From: an uncultured Prevotellaceae bacterium
GTDB lineage: Bacteria > Bacteroidota > Bacteroidia > Bacteroidales > Bacteroidaceae
Direction: 5' to 3'
Assembly: GCA_902779455.1 (NCBI GenBank)
Contig: CACZBS010000001.1
Location: forward strand, 1 to 64,000
Length of the DNA stretch: 64,000 nt
Made by a program: the position numbers and the translations under genes. The notes under the pieces are model-generated. The model ran no database searches. It was not told where the DNA came from and saw nothing but the letters and a program-made list of their open reading frames with translations. Of this stretch, positions 24,709 to 33,495 are shown in pieces (the stretch's first letter is position 1; each line of letters opens with the position of its first letter).

Positions 24709-27297
24709 TTATAGGTCAATCTTGATGGTCTTCAGGTCGCGGTCGGCTGAGCTGGTGCCGTAGTAGACGACGTAGCGGCCGGGCATGACGCGCATCGTGT
24801 TGGTCAACGCGTCCCAGCGCTCGAAGGTCTCGCGGGGCAGGGCGATCGTGGCGGTGCCCTTCTGGCCGGGCGCGAGCGTGATGCGGCTGAAGCCCTTCAG
24901 CGATTTCAGCGGACAGTCGGGGTCGTCGAGGGCGCGCACGTAGAGCTGGACGACCTCGGTGCCCTCGCGCTGGCCGGTGTTCTCGACGGGCACGAGCAGG
25001 CGGTCGTCTTTTATCTTTCCTTTTCCTATTTTAAATGTTGTGTACGACAGGCCGTAGCCGAAGGGATAGAGCACGGGGCCGCGGAAGTAGCGGTAGGTGC
25101 GGCCCTGCATGCGATAGTCCTCGAAGTCGGGCAGCTGGTCGGTCGAGCGATAGAACGTCAGGGGCAGCCGCCCGCTGGGGTTGTAGTCGCCAAAGAGTAC
25201 GTCGGCGACGGCGCGCCCGCCCTGCTCGCCGCCATACCAAGCCTGAACGATGGCATCGCACGATGCCTGCTCGGGCACCATGGCCATGGCCGAGCCACTG
25301 CAGTTGACGAAGATGACGCGCTTGCACATCTGCTTCAGCTGTTTTAGCATTTGCCGCTGTCGCTCAGGCAGTTCGATGCTCTCGCGGTCGCCCCCGCGGA
25401 AGCCCGGCTCGTTGACGCTCATCTCTTCGCCCTCCAGTCGCGAGGAGATGCCGCCGACGAAGACCACCGTCTCAGCCTCGCGGGGCACTTGACGGAGCAG
25501 TTCGTCGTCGGTGAGCTCGCGGTAGCGGTTGATGTCGAACTTCAGTTCGGCACCGCCGCCCTCCTGGAAGTAGTCAATCTGAATCTGATAGTCGCGGCCC
25601 TTCACCACGTCAATGGTGGGCCAGCAGTACTTGGTGGACTGTGTCTGCCACTCGTTGACCACCGTGTCACCGTCGACAATGAGGCGGAAACCATCGTCGC
25701 CGGCAATGGCAAACTGCAGCTGCTCGGTCTCGGGGGCGCGGAAGGTGCCGCGCAGCCGGACGGAGAAGTTCTCGCGTCCGACGCCGCGGGCGATGAAGCC
25801 GTCCTCGTTGAGGTTGAAGTTGAGCGGGCGGGTGAAGGTGCGGTGGGCCACGGGCGTGCCCTCCATGCGGGTGCCCAACCAGATGTCGGCCTCCAGCCGT
25901 CCGAGGTGGGCGAAGCGGTTCTCCGTGCGGATGTTCTTGCTGACGTAGCCGCAGCCGTCGATGAACGTGACGTTCTCCTTTCCTATCTTCTCCTGAATCC
26001 CTTCGAGGATAGTCACCGTGTGGGCGGGCCGACCAGAGTAGTTGCCCCAGAGCATTGTCGAGTCGTTGGCGTTGGGGCCCATGACGACGAGGGAGGTGGG
26101 TTGAAGGGGGAGGGCGTTGTCGTCGTTCTTGAGCAGGGTGATGGTCTCGCGGGCCATCCGGAGGGCGAGGTCGCGGTGGGCCTGACAGTTGACGACGTCC
26201 ATCGTCAGGGCGTTCCATTCGCTGACCGAGTCGGGGTCGAAGTCGCCGAGCGAGAAGCGGGCGCGGAGCACGCGGCGCAGGCTCTCGTCGACGCGCTGCT
26301 CGCTGATGAGCCCTTGGCTGACGGCCTCTGGCAGCGAGGTGTAGCTGCCGCCGCAGTTGAGATCGGTGCCGCCGGCGACGCCGCGGGCTGAGGCATGGGC
26401 CACGTCGGGTTCCACGGCGTGATGGCCCTCCACCCAGATGTCGTTGATGGCGTCGCAGTCGCTGACCACCAGTCCGGTGAAGCCCCACTCCTCGCGCAGG
26501 ATCTGCCGGAGCAGGCGGGCGTTGCTGCAGCAGGGCTCGCCGTCGACGCTGTTGTAGGCGCACATCACCTCGCGGACGTCGGCCTTCTGCACCAGGTCGC
26601 GGAAGGCGGGCAGATAGGTTTCCCAGAGGTCGCGGGCGGGGATGTCGTCGACGTCGATGCGGTGGCGGCTCCACTCGGGGCCGCTGTGCACGGCGTAGTG
26701 CTTGGCACAGGCGAGGGCCTTGTAGTAGCGGCGGGGGTGCGGCTCAGTCGCAACATGCACGGCATTCTTGGCGAAGCCTTGGAGACCGCGGACGACGGCC
26801 TGCCCCATGCGGCTGGTCAGGTAAGGGTCCTCGCCGTAGGTCTCCTGACCACGGCCCCAGCGGGGGTCGCGGAAGATGTTGACGTTGGGGGTCCAGACGG
26901 AGACGCTCTGGAAGGTGTCGAACGTGCCGGTGCGGGCGGCCTTGTTGTACTTGGCACGCTGCTCGGTGCTGACGGCATCGAAGACTTGATATAACAGCTC
27001 ATCGTCGAACGAGGCGGCCATGCCGATGGGCTCTGGGAAGACGGTGGCAAATCCGGAGAAGCCGACGCCGTGGAGCGCCTCGCCCCACCACTGGAACTGA
27101 TGCAGACCGAGGCGGTCGACGGCGGGGGAATAGTGCATCAGCAGGTTGGCCTTCTCCTCAATGGTGAGGCGGCTGATGAGGTCGTCGATGCGGGCCTCGC
27201 GGGGGAGGGTGGGATCGCGGAAGGGCTGGGCTGCGGCGGGGAGGGTTGCGATGACTTCGCAACATACCAGACCGATGATGAGGGCGATGTTTCTCAT
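24709..27297 (-). CDS. GH3 beta-glycosidase with PA14 domain (second copy)
   Basis: An 862-residue secreted product. GH3 marks: WWGEALHGVG (70-79), VWTPNVNIFRDPRWGRG, ETYGEDPYLT, CAKHYAVHSGPE, and GLVVSDCDAIND with Asp280 as nucleophile. A PA14 domain interrupts the C-terminal sandwich (about 440-600), and PFGYGLSYTTF is near the end. The WWGEALHG and SGPE patterns are those of the beta-xylosidase/arabinosidase-like branch, so it probably differs in sugar from the GH3 at 16797. It is last in the GH95-GH2-GH43-VCBS-GH3 operon, and its ATG overlaps the upstream stop as ATGA, suggesting coupled translation. Confidence 0.9.
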   Translation of the reverse strand: MRNIALIIGLVCCEVIATLPAAAQPFRDPTLPREARIDDLISRLTIEEKANLLMHYSPAVDRLGLHQFQWWGEALHGVGFSGFATVFPEPIGMAASFDDELLYQVFDAVSTEQRAKYNKAARTGTFDTFQSVSVWTPNVNIFRDPRWGRGQETYGEDPYLTSRMGQAVVRGLQGFAKNAVHVATEPHPRRYYKALACAKHYAVHSGPEWSRHRIDVDDIPARDLWETYLPAFRDLVQKADVREVMCAYNSVDGEPCCSNARLLRQILREEWGFTGLVVSDCDAINDIWVEGHHAVEPDVAHASARGVAGGTDLNCGGSYTSLPEAVSQGLISEQRVDESLRRVLRARFSLGDFDPDSVSEWNALTMDVVNCQAHRDLALRMARETITLLKNDDNALPLQPTSLVVMGPNANDSTMLWGNYSGRPAHTVTILEGIQEKIGKENVTFIDGCGYVSKNIRTENRFAHLGRLEADIWLGTRMEGTPVAHRTFTRPLNFNLNEDGFIARGVGRENFSVRLRGTFRAPETEQLQFAIAGDDGFRLIVDGDTVVNEWQTQSTKYCWPTIDVVKGRDYQIQIDYFQEGGGAELKFDINRYRELTDDELLRQVPREAETVVFVGGISSRLEGEEMSVNEPGFRGGDRESIELPERQRQMLKQLKQMCKRVIFVNCSGSAMAMVPEQASCDAIVQAWYGGEQGGRAVADVLFGDYNPSGRLPLTFYRSTDQLPDFEDYRMQGRTYRYFRGPVLYPFGYGLSYTTFKIGKGKIKDDRLLVPVENTGQREGTEVVQLYVRALDDPDCPLKSLKGFSRITLAPGQKGTATIALPRETFERWDALTNTMRVMPGRYVVYYGTSSADRDLKTIKIDL

Positions 27298-28916
27298 TTC
27301 AGGAGGAGTTTCTCGGTTGAAGTGCTGCTTCGCTGGATGTAAAGGCCTGCTTTGGTGGGGGCAAAGGGAAGCTTTGAGCCATCCAAAGCATAGTATTGTT
27401 TTTGGAGAGAGGGTGCCGGCCGGTGTTCGCCAATGCCATCGGCCTCGACGGTGGTGCCCGTAGCGAAGGGGCTGGGGGCATAGGCCTGGTCGAGCGTCTG
27501 CACGCCGACGGTATATTGACCGTTGCCGAAGTGGCGCAGGGCATAGCGATGGATGCTTGATGAAAGCGACGTCTGCAGGTCGGTGCCGACGAGCAACCGG
27601 CCGCTCTGCGGGTCAGCGGGGATGAGCGTGAAGAGCTCGCCCGTGTCGTCGTGGCGCACGTAGAGATTGTAGCGAAGGGCCTCGGCGGCCGACTCGCGGT
27701 CGTTGCCCGCCGTCCAGGTGATGATGAGGCTGTCGCCTTCGATGGTGGCGCTGACGCTCTCTGGCGCTTCGGGGCGCACGTTGCCCGGCAGGCCCGCATC
27801 CTCGGGGTGGTTCTCATAGACCCGCAGGGGCGACGAATAACAGCCCTGTGGTGCCCCTGCGCCCGTCCATCCGCCGATGATGATGTCCATGTTGCCGTCG
27901 GCGTCGGCATCGCCCATGTTGATGCCGCCGTCCTGATTGACGGGAATGATGGGGTAGGTCGTGTCGAGCAGGAAGGTGCCGTCGGCCTTTTGATAATAGA
28001 TGCGGGTGCGGAATCCCGAACCGTCGCTGGGCTCGCCGTTGACGATCATGTCCATCCGCCCGTCGGCATTGAGGTCGACGACGAGGGGCGTGGCGCGGCT
28101 GACGCCCTTCACGCCGCTCCTGCTTTCAGTGACCGTCGTGAAGGTGCCGTCGCCCTGGCTCAGGTAGATGGGCGCCAGGCAGACCCAGTTGTTGCCGTTG
28201 CCCGTGGCGATGATGTCGAGATGGCCGTCGCCGTTGATGTCGGCCAGGGCCGAACCGCCCTGGAAGGCACCCGTGACGTTGGCCTGCGAGATGTCGGAGA
28301 ACGTGCCGTCGTGCTGATTGCGGTAGAGCTTCAGCGCCGTAGCCGAGCGGTCGCTGTAGCCCGAGAACTCGACGTCGAGCCAGCCGTCGCCGTCGAGGTC
28401 GCCCAGCATGCACGAGCCGTTGGTGGCCGCCTCGAACTGCACGCTCTCCTGCCGGATGAAGCGCCCCGTGCCATTGTCGTTGAGATAGAGGTCGATGTGG
28501 CGGCCGTCGTGGTAGGTCATGATGAGCAGGTCGGTGTAGCCGTCGTGGTCGACGTCGCCCGCCGAGACGGGGTTGTAGTAGCCCTCGTCGGTGAAAGGCA
28601 GCAGGCCTGTGTCGCTGACGCGCTGCAGCCGATAGTCGGCCTCGGCCCCTAAGTTGCGATAGAGCGCCACAATGTTGACGTCGGCTTTGATGGTCCAGTC
28701 GCCGCCGCGGCCCACGATGAGCAGGTCGAGCAAGCCGTCGTTATTGTAGTCGAAGAACACACCGTTGGTGTAGGCGCTCTGGGCCAGATAGGCCTGCTTG
28801 TCAAGCAGAAAAGCGTCGGCCGACAAGCGGCGGGCCAGCACGGCCTGCTCGTCCCATGTGGCCCAGGCGGTCGTCGCCGCCACGCAGGCCCCAATAATCA
28901 ATAGAATCTTCTTCAT
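27294..28916 (-). CDS. Secreted FG-GAP/VCBS propeller protein
   Basis: A 540-residue product with signal peptide (MKKILLIIGACVAATTAWA). It has six Asp-rich repeats (DYNNDGLLD, DVDHDGYTD, DLDGDGWLD, DINGDGHLD, DLNADGRMD, DADADGNMD), then an FN3-like domain (about 385-495, RYNLYVRHDDTGE, VGVQTLDQAYAPSPFA) and a tag-like end (YYALDGSKLP...GLYIQR). It overlaps both neighbours by 4 bases (ATGA), tying it tightly to GH43 and GH3. Being embedded between enzymes suggests a role on the same substrate. Function unknown; calcium binding is expected from the repeats. Confidence 0.8.
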   Translation of the reverse strand: MKKILLIIGACVAATTAWATWDEQAVLARRLSADAFLLDKQAYLAQSAYTNGVFFDYNNDGLLDLLIVGRGGDWTIKADVNIVALYRNLGAEADYRLQRVSDTGLLPFTDEGYYNPVSAGDVDHDGYTDLLIMTYHDGRHIDLYLNDNGTGRFIRQESVQFEAATNGSCMLGDLDGDGWLDVEFSGYSDRSATALKLYRNQHDGTFSDISQANVTGAFQGGSALADINGDGHLDIIATGNGNNWVCLAPIYLSQGDGTFTTVTESRSGVKGVSRATPLVVDLNADGRMDMIVNGEPSDGSGFRTRIYYQKADGTFLLDTTYPIIPVNQDGGINMGDADADGNMDIIIGGWTGAGAPQGCYSSPLRVYENHPEDAGLPGNVRPEAPESVSATIEGDSLIITWTAGNDRESAAEALRYNLYVRHDDTGELFTLIPADPQSGRLLVGTDLQTSLSSSIHRYALRHFGNGQYTVGVQTLDQAYAPSPFATGTTVEADGIGEHRPAPSLQKQYYALDGSKLPFAPTKAGLYIQRSSTSTEKLLLK

Positions 28917-30676
28917 TGGAACTCGTAGGTGAAGTTGTCGAAATGAGCCCTACCGCCGTGGTTACCGGCTGTGAAGGAGTAGAGGCCGATGCGGGCGCCC
29001 TTCCAGTCGCGCGACGACTCGTTGAAGGTATCGCCCAAGTCGGTGAACGTCGAGCCGTCGAGGCTGTAGCTGAACTGGAACTCATTCTTAATGGCATCGA
29101 ACGTGAGGCGCAGATGAATGGTCGTCGCGACACTGCTGAGTGCCGTGACGATGGTCTCCTTGCCCTCGCGCTCCCAGTAGAGATAGGTCTTGCCGCCGCC
29201 CTTGCGTATACCGGCGCCGACGAAGTTGGAGCCGATGCACTCGAGCCCTGAACGCGAGCTGTCGTTCAGCTCTGCGAAGTCGAGCAGGACGGTAGCCTGA
29301 CCGCGATAGCCCATCAGCTTCTGAGTGAGCTGATTGCGTGCCTGGCGCAGGGTCGTGGCATTGCGGGGATGGATGGTCAGCCATCCCGGACGCTCGCTGA
29401 GCGAGAAGCGCGATGAGTCAGGGTTATGGTTCCATTGCCACATGGGGTGGAGCGTAGCCGACGAGAAGTCGTCGCTGCCCTGTGGATAATGCACCGCGCT
29501 GGCGACGCCCGTAGCGGGCTTGCGACAGATCTTCATTGGTTCGCCGATGCCGTTGCCGTCGTAGTCGGTGCCGACGGCGGGGAAGTCGTCGGCACCCCAC
29601 ACGACGGGCTGCAAGTGGACGACGCGGCCCTGCGGGTCGTGGCTCTGGAAGTGGAAGAACCACCACTCGCCCTCGGGCGTGTCGACGAGGGCGCCCTGAT
29701 GCGGGCCGTTGACATTGGTGACGCCGCGCTCGAGCACCGTGCGGCCCTCATAGGGTCCGTAGATGCTGCGCGAGCGGAGCACCTGCTGCCAGCCCGTGCC
29801 GACGCCTCCCTCGGGAATGCTGAGATAGTACCAGCCGTCGCGCTTGAACAGCTTGGTGCCCTCCGACGTGTCGCCCCGGTAGACCTCCGTGCCGTCGTCG
29901 AGCAACTCGCGACCGTCGGCGCTCATGCGATGGATGATGATGGGGCCGCCACCCAGTTGCGAGCGGCCCAGATAGGCTTGGCCGTCCTCATCCCAGAAAG
30001 GACAGGGGTCCTCCCATCCGCTCACAGCCCGCACCTGATGGAGCGGCGCCCAGGGACCTCGGATGTCGTCGGCCGTCGACATGAACAGGCCCTCGTCGGG
30101 CGTGCAGACGTACATATAGAAGCGGCCGCCGTGCTCGCGCAGGGCCGGGGCCCACGTGCCGCCGCCATACTTCGACATCGAGCTATAGCCGGGCAGGTCG
30201 ATGGACGAGAAGATCTGGGCGACGACCTGCCAGTTGACCATGTCGTCGGACTCGAGGATGGGCATGCCCATGAAGTGGAACTCGGAGCAGGTCATGTAGT
30301 ATTTACTGCCGACGCGGATGACGTCGGGATCGCTGAAGTCGGCATTGAGCACGGGGTTGGCAAAGGTGCCGTCGCCCTGGTCGCCCCAGCGCGGGTCAGC
30401 ATAGAAGTCCTGCTGCGGACCGGCGAGGTCCTGTCCGCCGCAGAAGAGCCCCATGTACTGGCCTTGGGTGTAGTTGCCGAGGACGGGACGGGCGCGGATT
30501 TCGCCGGGGAAGAAATCCTGGCGCGATTCGTCCTGCGAGCCGACGCGGCGGAAGGCGGTGGGTGAGGGCTGGGCGGAGGCGGGGAGGGGTGCGGCGACAT
30601 CGCAACAAACAAGGACGATGAGGAGGGCCGCGATGGCATTGCAATATGCCGGGATGGGGGATTTGATGCTGGGCAT
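28913..30676 (-). CDS. GH43 beta-xylosidase / alpha-L-arabinofuranosidase
   Basis: A 587-residue secreted product. The five-bladed propeller begins near 105 (FANPVLNADFSDPDVI, base Asp116), with WEDPCPFWD (pKa-modulating Asp223) and SEGTKLF (acid Glu272). The C-terminal 200 residues (from about 395) form the concanavalin-like domain common behind GH43 (DRLGLY-type GARIGLYSF). It releases arabinose or xylose from arabinoxylan or related glycans; subfamily not assigned. It is third in the operon, 12 bases after GH2. Confidence 0.9.
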   Translation of the reverse strand: MPSIKSPIPAYCNAIAALLIVLVCCDVAAPLPASAQPSPTAFRRVGSQDESRQDFFPGEIRARPVLGNYTQGQYMGLFCGGQDLAGPQQDFYADPRWGDQGDGTFANPVLNADFSDPDVIRVGSKYYMTCSEFHFMGMPILESDDMVNWQVVAQIFSSIDLPGYSSMSKYGGGTWAPALREHGGRFYMYVCTPDEGLFMSTADDIRGPWAPLHQVRAVSGWEDPCPFWDEDGQAYLGRSQLGGGPIIIHRMSADGRELLDDGTEVYRGDTSEGTKLFKRDGWYYLSIPEGGVGTGWQQVLRSRSIYGPYEGRTVLERGVTNVNGPHQGALVDTPEGEWWFFHFQSHDPQGRVVHLQPVVWGADDFPAVGTDYDGNGIGEPMKICRKPATGVASAVHYPQGSDDFSSATLHPMWQWNHNPDSSRFSLSERPGWLTIHPRNATTLRQARNQLTQKLMGYRGQATVLLDFAELNDSSRSGLECIGSNFVGAGIRKGGGKTYLYWEREGKETIVTALSSVATTIHLRLTFDAIKNEFQFSYSLDGSTFTDLGDTFNESSRDWKGARIGLYSFTAGNHGGRAHFDNFTYEFQ

Positions 30677-30688
30677 GGTGCTTTCGGA

Positions 30689-33397
30689 TTATTCCTTTTG
30701 ATAGGTGTCGGCGAGGGTGATGACTTCGAGCTCCTGCCGGATCCGGTCGAGGGGCTTCGTGGTGCGCAGGTGGACGGTGTGGCCCTGGCCTGGCAGCAGG
30801 TCGAAGTAGTTGTCAGAGAAAACGTCGCTGATGCCACGGGTCTTCAGGAAGACGGCGCGGGCGAAGACGTCAGTGGTGATGCTGACAGTGAAGCCGTCTG
30901 TTGCGGGGGCGATGTCGGTCGTGATGTGGGGGCGTGGGTAGTCCATCTGCTTCTGGCGCAGTGGGTAGGCGATGTTGTAGTAGGAGCCCGCTCCTGACCC
31001 CTTCCCAAGGGAGGGGGATGTCTCGAAGGTGATGTAGAGGATGACGTCCTCGGGACGCTCGTTGGCGATGAACTCGCTGAGGGGGATGGGCTCGACGGCG
31101 ATGGCGTCGTTCTTGGGGAGCGTCAGCTTCTGCTTCTGCTCACGGACGATGCGGCCGTCCATGGTCATGGCCTGAATCTTCAGGATGCCGGCGGCGGGGG
31201 TGCGGCGGTCGTTGACGAGCTTGAGGTCAAGGAAGCCCACCCCTGACCCCTCCCCAAGGGAGGGGGATTGCTGAGCCATGGCCTTGGCGTTCTCCTCGGA
31301 GGGCAGGGCGGCCACCTGCTTCACAGGCTCCCCTCCCCTCGGGAGGGGCTGGGGGTGGGCCGTGATGCGGGGACTGACGAGGATGTCGGCGTAGGCCTTG
31401 CGGGTGACGTAGTGGAGGGCTTTCCATCGGCCGTAGTAGTCGCGGCTCGACCAGGAGGCGACGGGCCAGCAGTCGTTGAGCTGCCAGACGATGGACCCCA
31501 TGCAGAAGGGGCGGTCGCGGCGGAAGGCCTCCATGCCCATCTTGACGGCGTCGGCCTGCAGCACCTGACTCATGTAGAGGAAATGCTTGAAGTCGCTGGG
31601 CACGTGGTAGTCGCGAGCCATGTATTCCTCGATGCGATGGTTGGCGTAGGTGCCGGCGTTCTGATGGGCCATCATCACCTCCGAATAGATGTTGTGGTCG
31701 CGCTCATCGGGGTTATAGAGCAGCACCGACTCATATTCCGGGAACGACTGGAACCCGTACTCCGACTCGAAACGCACATGGTGGTCGAAGTAAGCCTCGA
31801 TAGGTTCGCCGCCGTGCCAGACGCCCCAGTAGTGGTCGTCGCCGTTGATGCCGTCGGAGGCTGTGTCGTCGAAAGCCCAGGGCGACGAAGGCCGGTAGGC
31901 CGTGCCACCGCCATAGTCGCGCACCACCTCGGGCAGCACCTCATAGAAGATGCTGCGCTGCATCGCCCAGACGCGGTCGGCCTGGCCGCGCTCCTCGAAG
32001 TAGCGCTTCTTGCCGCCCCATCCGAACCAGACGTCCTGTTCTTCGTTGTTGCCCGTATAGACGGCCATGCAGGCATGGTTGCGCAGACGTCGCACGTTGT
32101 CGATGGCCTCCTGGCGGATGGTGGCCAGGAAGGCCGAGTCGACCTCATAGGTCTGACAGGCAAACATGAAGTCCTGCCAGACGAGGATGCCCATCTCGTC
32201 GCAGTAATGGTAGAAGGCGTCGTCCTCGTAGATGCCGCCGCCCCAGACGCGGATGATGTTCATGTTGACGGCCGCGGCATCGGCGACCACCTGTCGGTAG
32301 ATGGAGTCGTTGACGCGGGCGAGGAAGTTGTCGTTGGGAATCATGTTGGATCCTTTGGCAAAGAGTGGCTCGCCGTTGAGCTCGAAGTAGAGGTTATGGC
32401 CCCACTGGTCCTTGTCGTTGTGGAGCTTGAGGCTGCGGATGCCGAGGGGCGTCGCGACCGAGTCGCAACACGCGCTATGCAGGCAGCAGTTCATCTGCGT
32501 GAGGGTGGGGGAGCCGAGGCCGTTGGTCCACCAGAGGCGGGGCTTCTTGATGGAGTAGTCGAGGGTGACGGTGTTGAGACCCTTGTGGAGGGGAGCGGTC
32601 TTTTTTGCGGCGGGCTTGCCGTCGGCGGTGATGGTGATGGTGGCGGCGTCGACGTCCGTGTCGGATTCAATCTCGACGACGGTGCGTAGGTCGGCGCGTG
32701 CCTTGCTGACCTGCTTCTGAATGTACCAGACGTCAGCGATGCGCTGTCCGCTCCACGTCTGGAGGACGACGGGTCGCCAGATGCCGAAGGTGACGAGTCG
32801 CGGGCCCCAGTCCCAGCCGTATTCGAAGCCGGCGGTGCGGGCGAAGGGCGAGATGGTCTTGTCGAACAGTCCGCCCATCTGCGAGTGGTCGGGGCCCGTG
32901 TTGTGGCGATAGGGCAGCGCGTCGAACTTCGGCACATTGATCTTGATGGGGCTGTGGAAATAGACCTCCAGCAGGTTGTCGCCCTCGGTCAGGATGCCGC
33001 GGACGTCGCATCGCCACGTGCGGTGCATGTTGTCGGCCCGCACGAGCAAATGGTGGTTCAGGTAGACGTCGGCATAGGTGTCGAGTCCGTAGAAGACGAT
33101 GGTCTGGTTGGTGGCGCGCAACTCGTCGGCGGTGGGCTGGAAGTGCGTCTCGTACATCCAGTCCTCCTTGTCGATCCACTGGACGCTTCGCTCATTGAGT
33201 CGGAAGTAGGGGTCGTCGATGATCCGACAGCGCATCAGGTCGAGGTGTGTGTTGCCTGGCACCTCAGCGGGGTGCCAGATTTCCGAGTTGCCCTGACGGA
33301 AGCGCCATCCCTGATGCAACTGACGTTCGTTGACGTCGGCCATGGCGTAGAGAAAGGTCAGCACGATGGCTACAGTGGTTGTGATAATCCGCTTCAT
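30689..33397 (-). CDS. GH2 beta-mannosidase-like enzyme with repeat-derived insertions
   Basis: I start at ATG 33397 (MKRIITTTVAIVLTFLYAMA, signal peptide); the frame is open to 33499 but this runs through an intercistronic hairpin. The 902-residue product has the exo-beta-mannosidase style: DWMYETHF, FEYGWDWGPR then GIWRPV, TGNNEEQDVW with acid/base Glu452, and FESEYGFQS with nucleophile Glu546. The C-terminal part carries two foreign-looking inserts, HPQPLPRGGEP...SPSLGEGSGVG and SPSLGKGSGAG, encoded by GC-rich palindromic repeats (31235-31360 and 30986-31017) read in frame. They lie outside the catalytic barrel and are probably tolerated. Mannose or another beta-sugar could be the substrate. 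Confidence 0.85.
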   Translation of the reverse strand: MKRIITTTVAIVLTFLYAMADVNERQLHQGWRFRQGNSEIWHPAEVPGNTHLDLMRCRIIDDPYFRLNERSVQWIDKEDWMYETHFQPTADELRATNQTIVFYGLDTYADVYLNHHLLVRADNMHRTWRCDVRGILTEGDNLLEVYFHSPIKINVPKFDALPYRHNTGPDHSQMGGLFDKTISPFARTAGFEYGWDWGPRLVTFGIWRPVVLQTWSGQRIADVWYIQKQVSKARADLRTVVEIESDTDVDAATITITADGKPAAKKTAPLHKGLNTVTLDYSIKKPRLWWTNGLGSPTLTQMNCCLHSACCDSVATPLGIRSLKLHNDKDQWGHNLYFELNGEPLFAKGSNMIPNDNFLARVNDSIYRQVVADAAAVNMNIIRVWGGGIYEDDAFYHYCDEMGILVWQDFMFACQTYEVDSAFLATIRQEAIDNVRRLRNHACMAVYTGNNEEQDVWFGWGGKKRYFEERGQADRVWAMQRSIFYEVLPEVVRDYGGGTAYRPSSPWAFDDTASDGINGDDHYWGVWHGGEPIEAYFDHHVRFESEYGFQSFPEYESVLLYNPDERDHNIYSEVMMAHQNAGTYANHRIEEYMARDYHVPSDFKHFLYMSQVLQADAVKMGMEAFRRDRPFCMGSIVWQLNDCWPVASWSSRDYYGRWKALHYVTRKAYADILVSPRITAHPQPLPRGGEPVKQVAALPSEENAKAMAQQSPSLGEGSGVGFLDLKLVNDRRTPAAGILKIQAMTMDGRIVREQKQKLTLPKNDAIAVEPIPLSEFIANERPEDVILYITFETSPSLGKGSGAGSYYNIAYPLRQKQMDYPRPHITTDIAPATDGFTVSITTDVFARAVFLKTRGISDVFSDNYFDLLPGQGHTVHLRTTKPLDRIRQELEVITLADTYQKE
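30986..31017 (-). repeat. GC-rich palindromic unit inside the GH2 gene
   Basis: A copy of the unit whose centre reads CCCAAGGGAGGGG, encoding SPSLGKGSGAG in the GH2 frame. About a dozen copies occur in the window. Confidence 0.7.
31235..31360. repeat. Inverted pair of GC-rich units inside the GH2 gene
   Basis: Units at 31235-31266 and 31328-31360 face each other across about 61 bases, the same arrangement as the lipoprotein cassettes at 42-45 kb but with a different, GC-rich centre. Together they add about 40 residues to the enzyme in frame. Confidence 0.7.
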
Positions 33398-33424
33398 GTT
33401 AATTTCTTTTATCATTCGCGTCTT

Positions 33425-33487
33425 TGTACACCGCCGATATACAATGTGTTTTCCCAAGGTATACAATGTGTATACTGGCGGTATACA
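33425..33487. repeat. Intercistronic inverted repeat between GH95 and GH2
   Basis: Arms TGTACACCGCCGATATACA (33425-33443) and TGTATACTGGCGGTATACA (33469-33487) pair at 16 of 19 positions. TATACAATGTGT is also present twice as a direct repeat. It occupies most of the 98-base gap inside the operon, and may set differential expression of the two genes or be a small inserted element. Confidence 0.6.
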
Positions 33488-33495
33488 AAAAAGGA

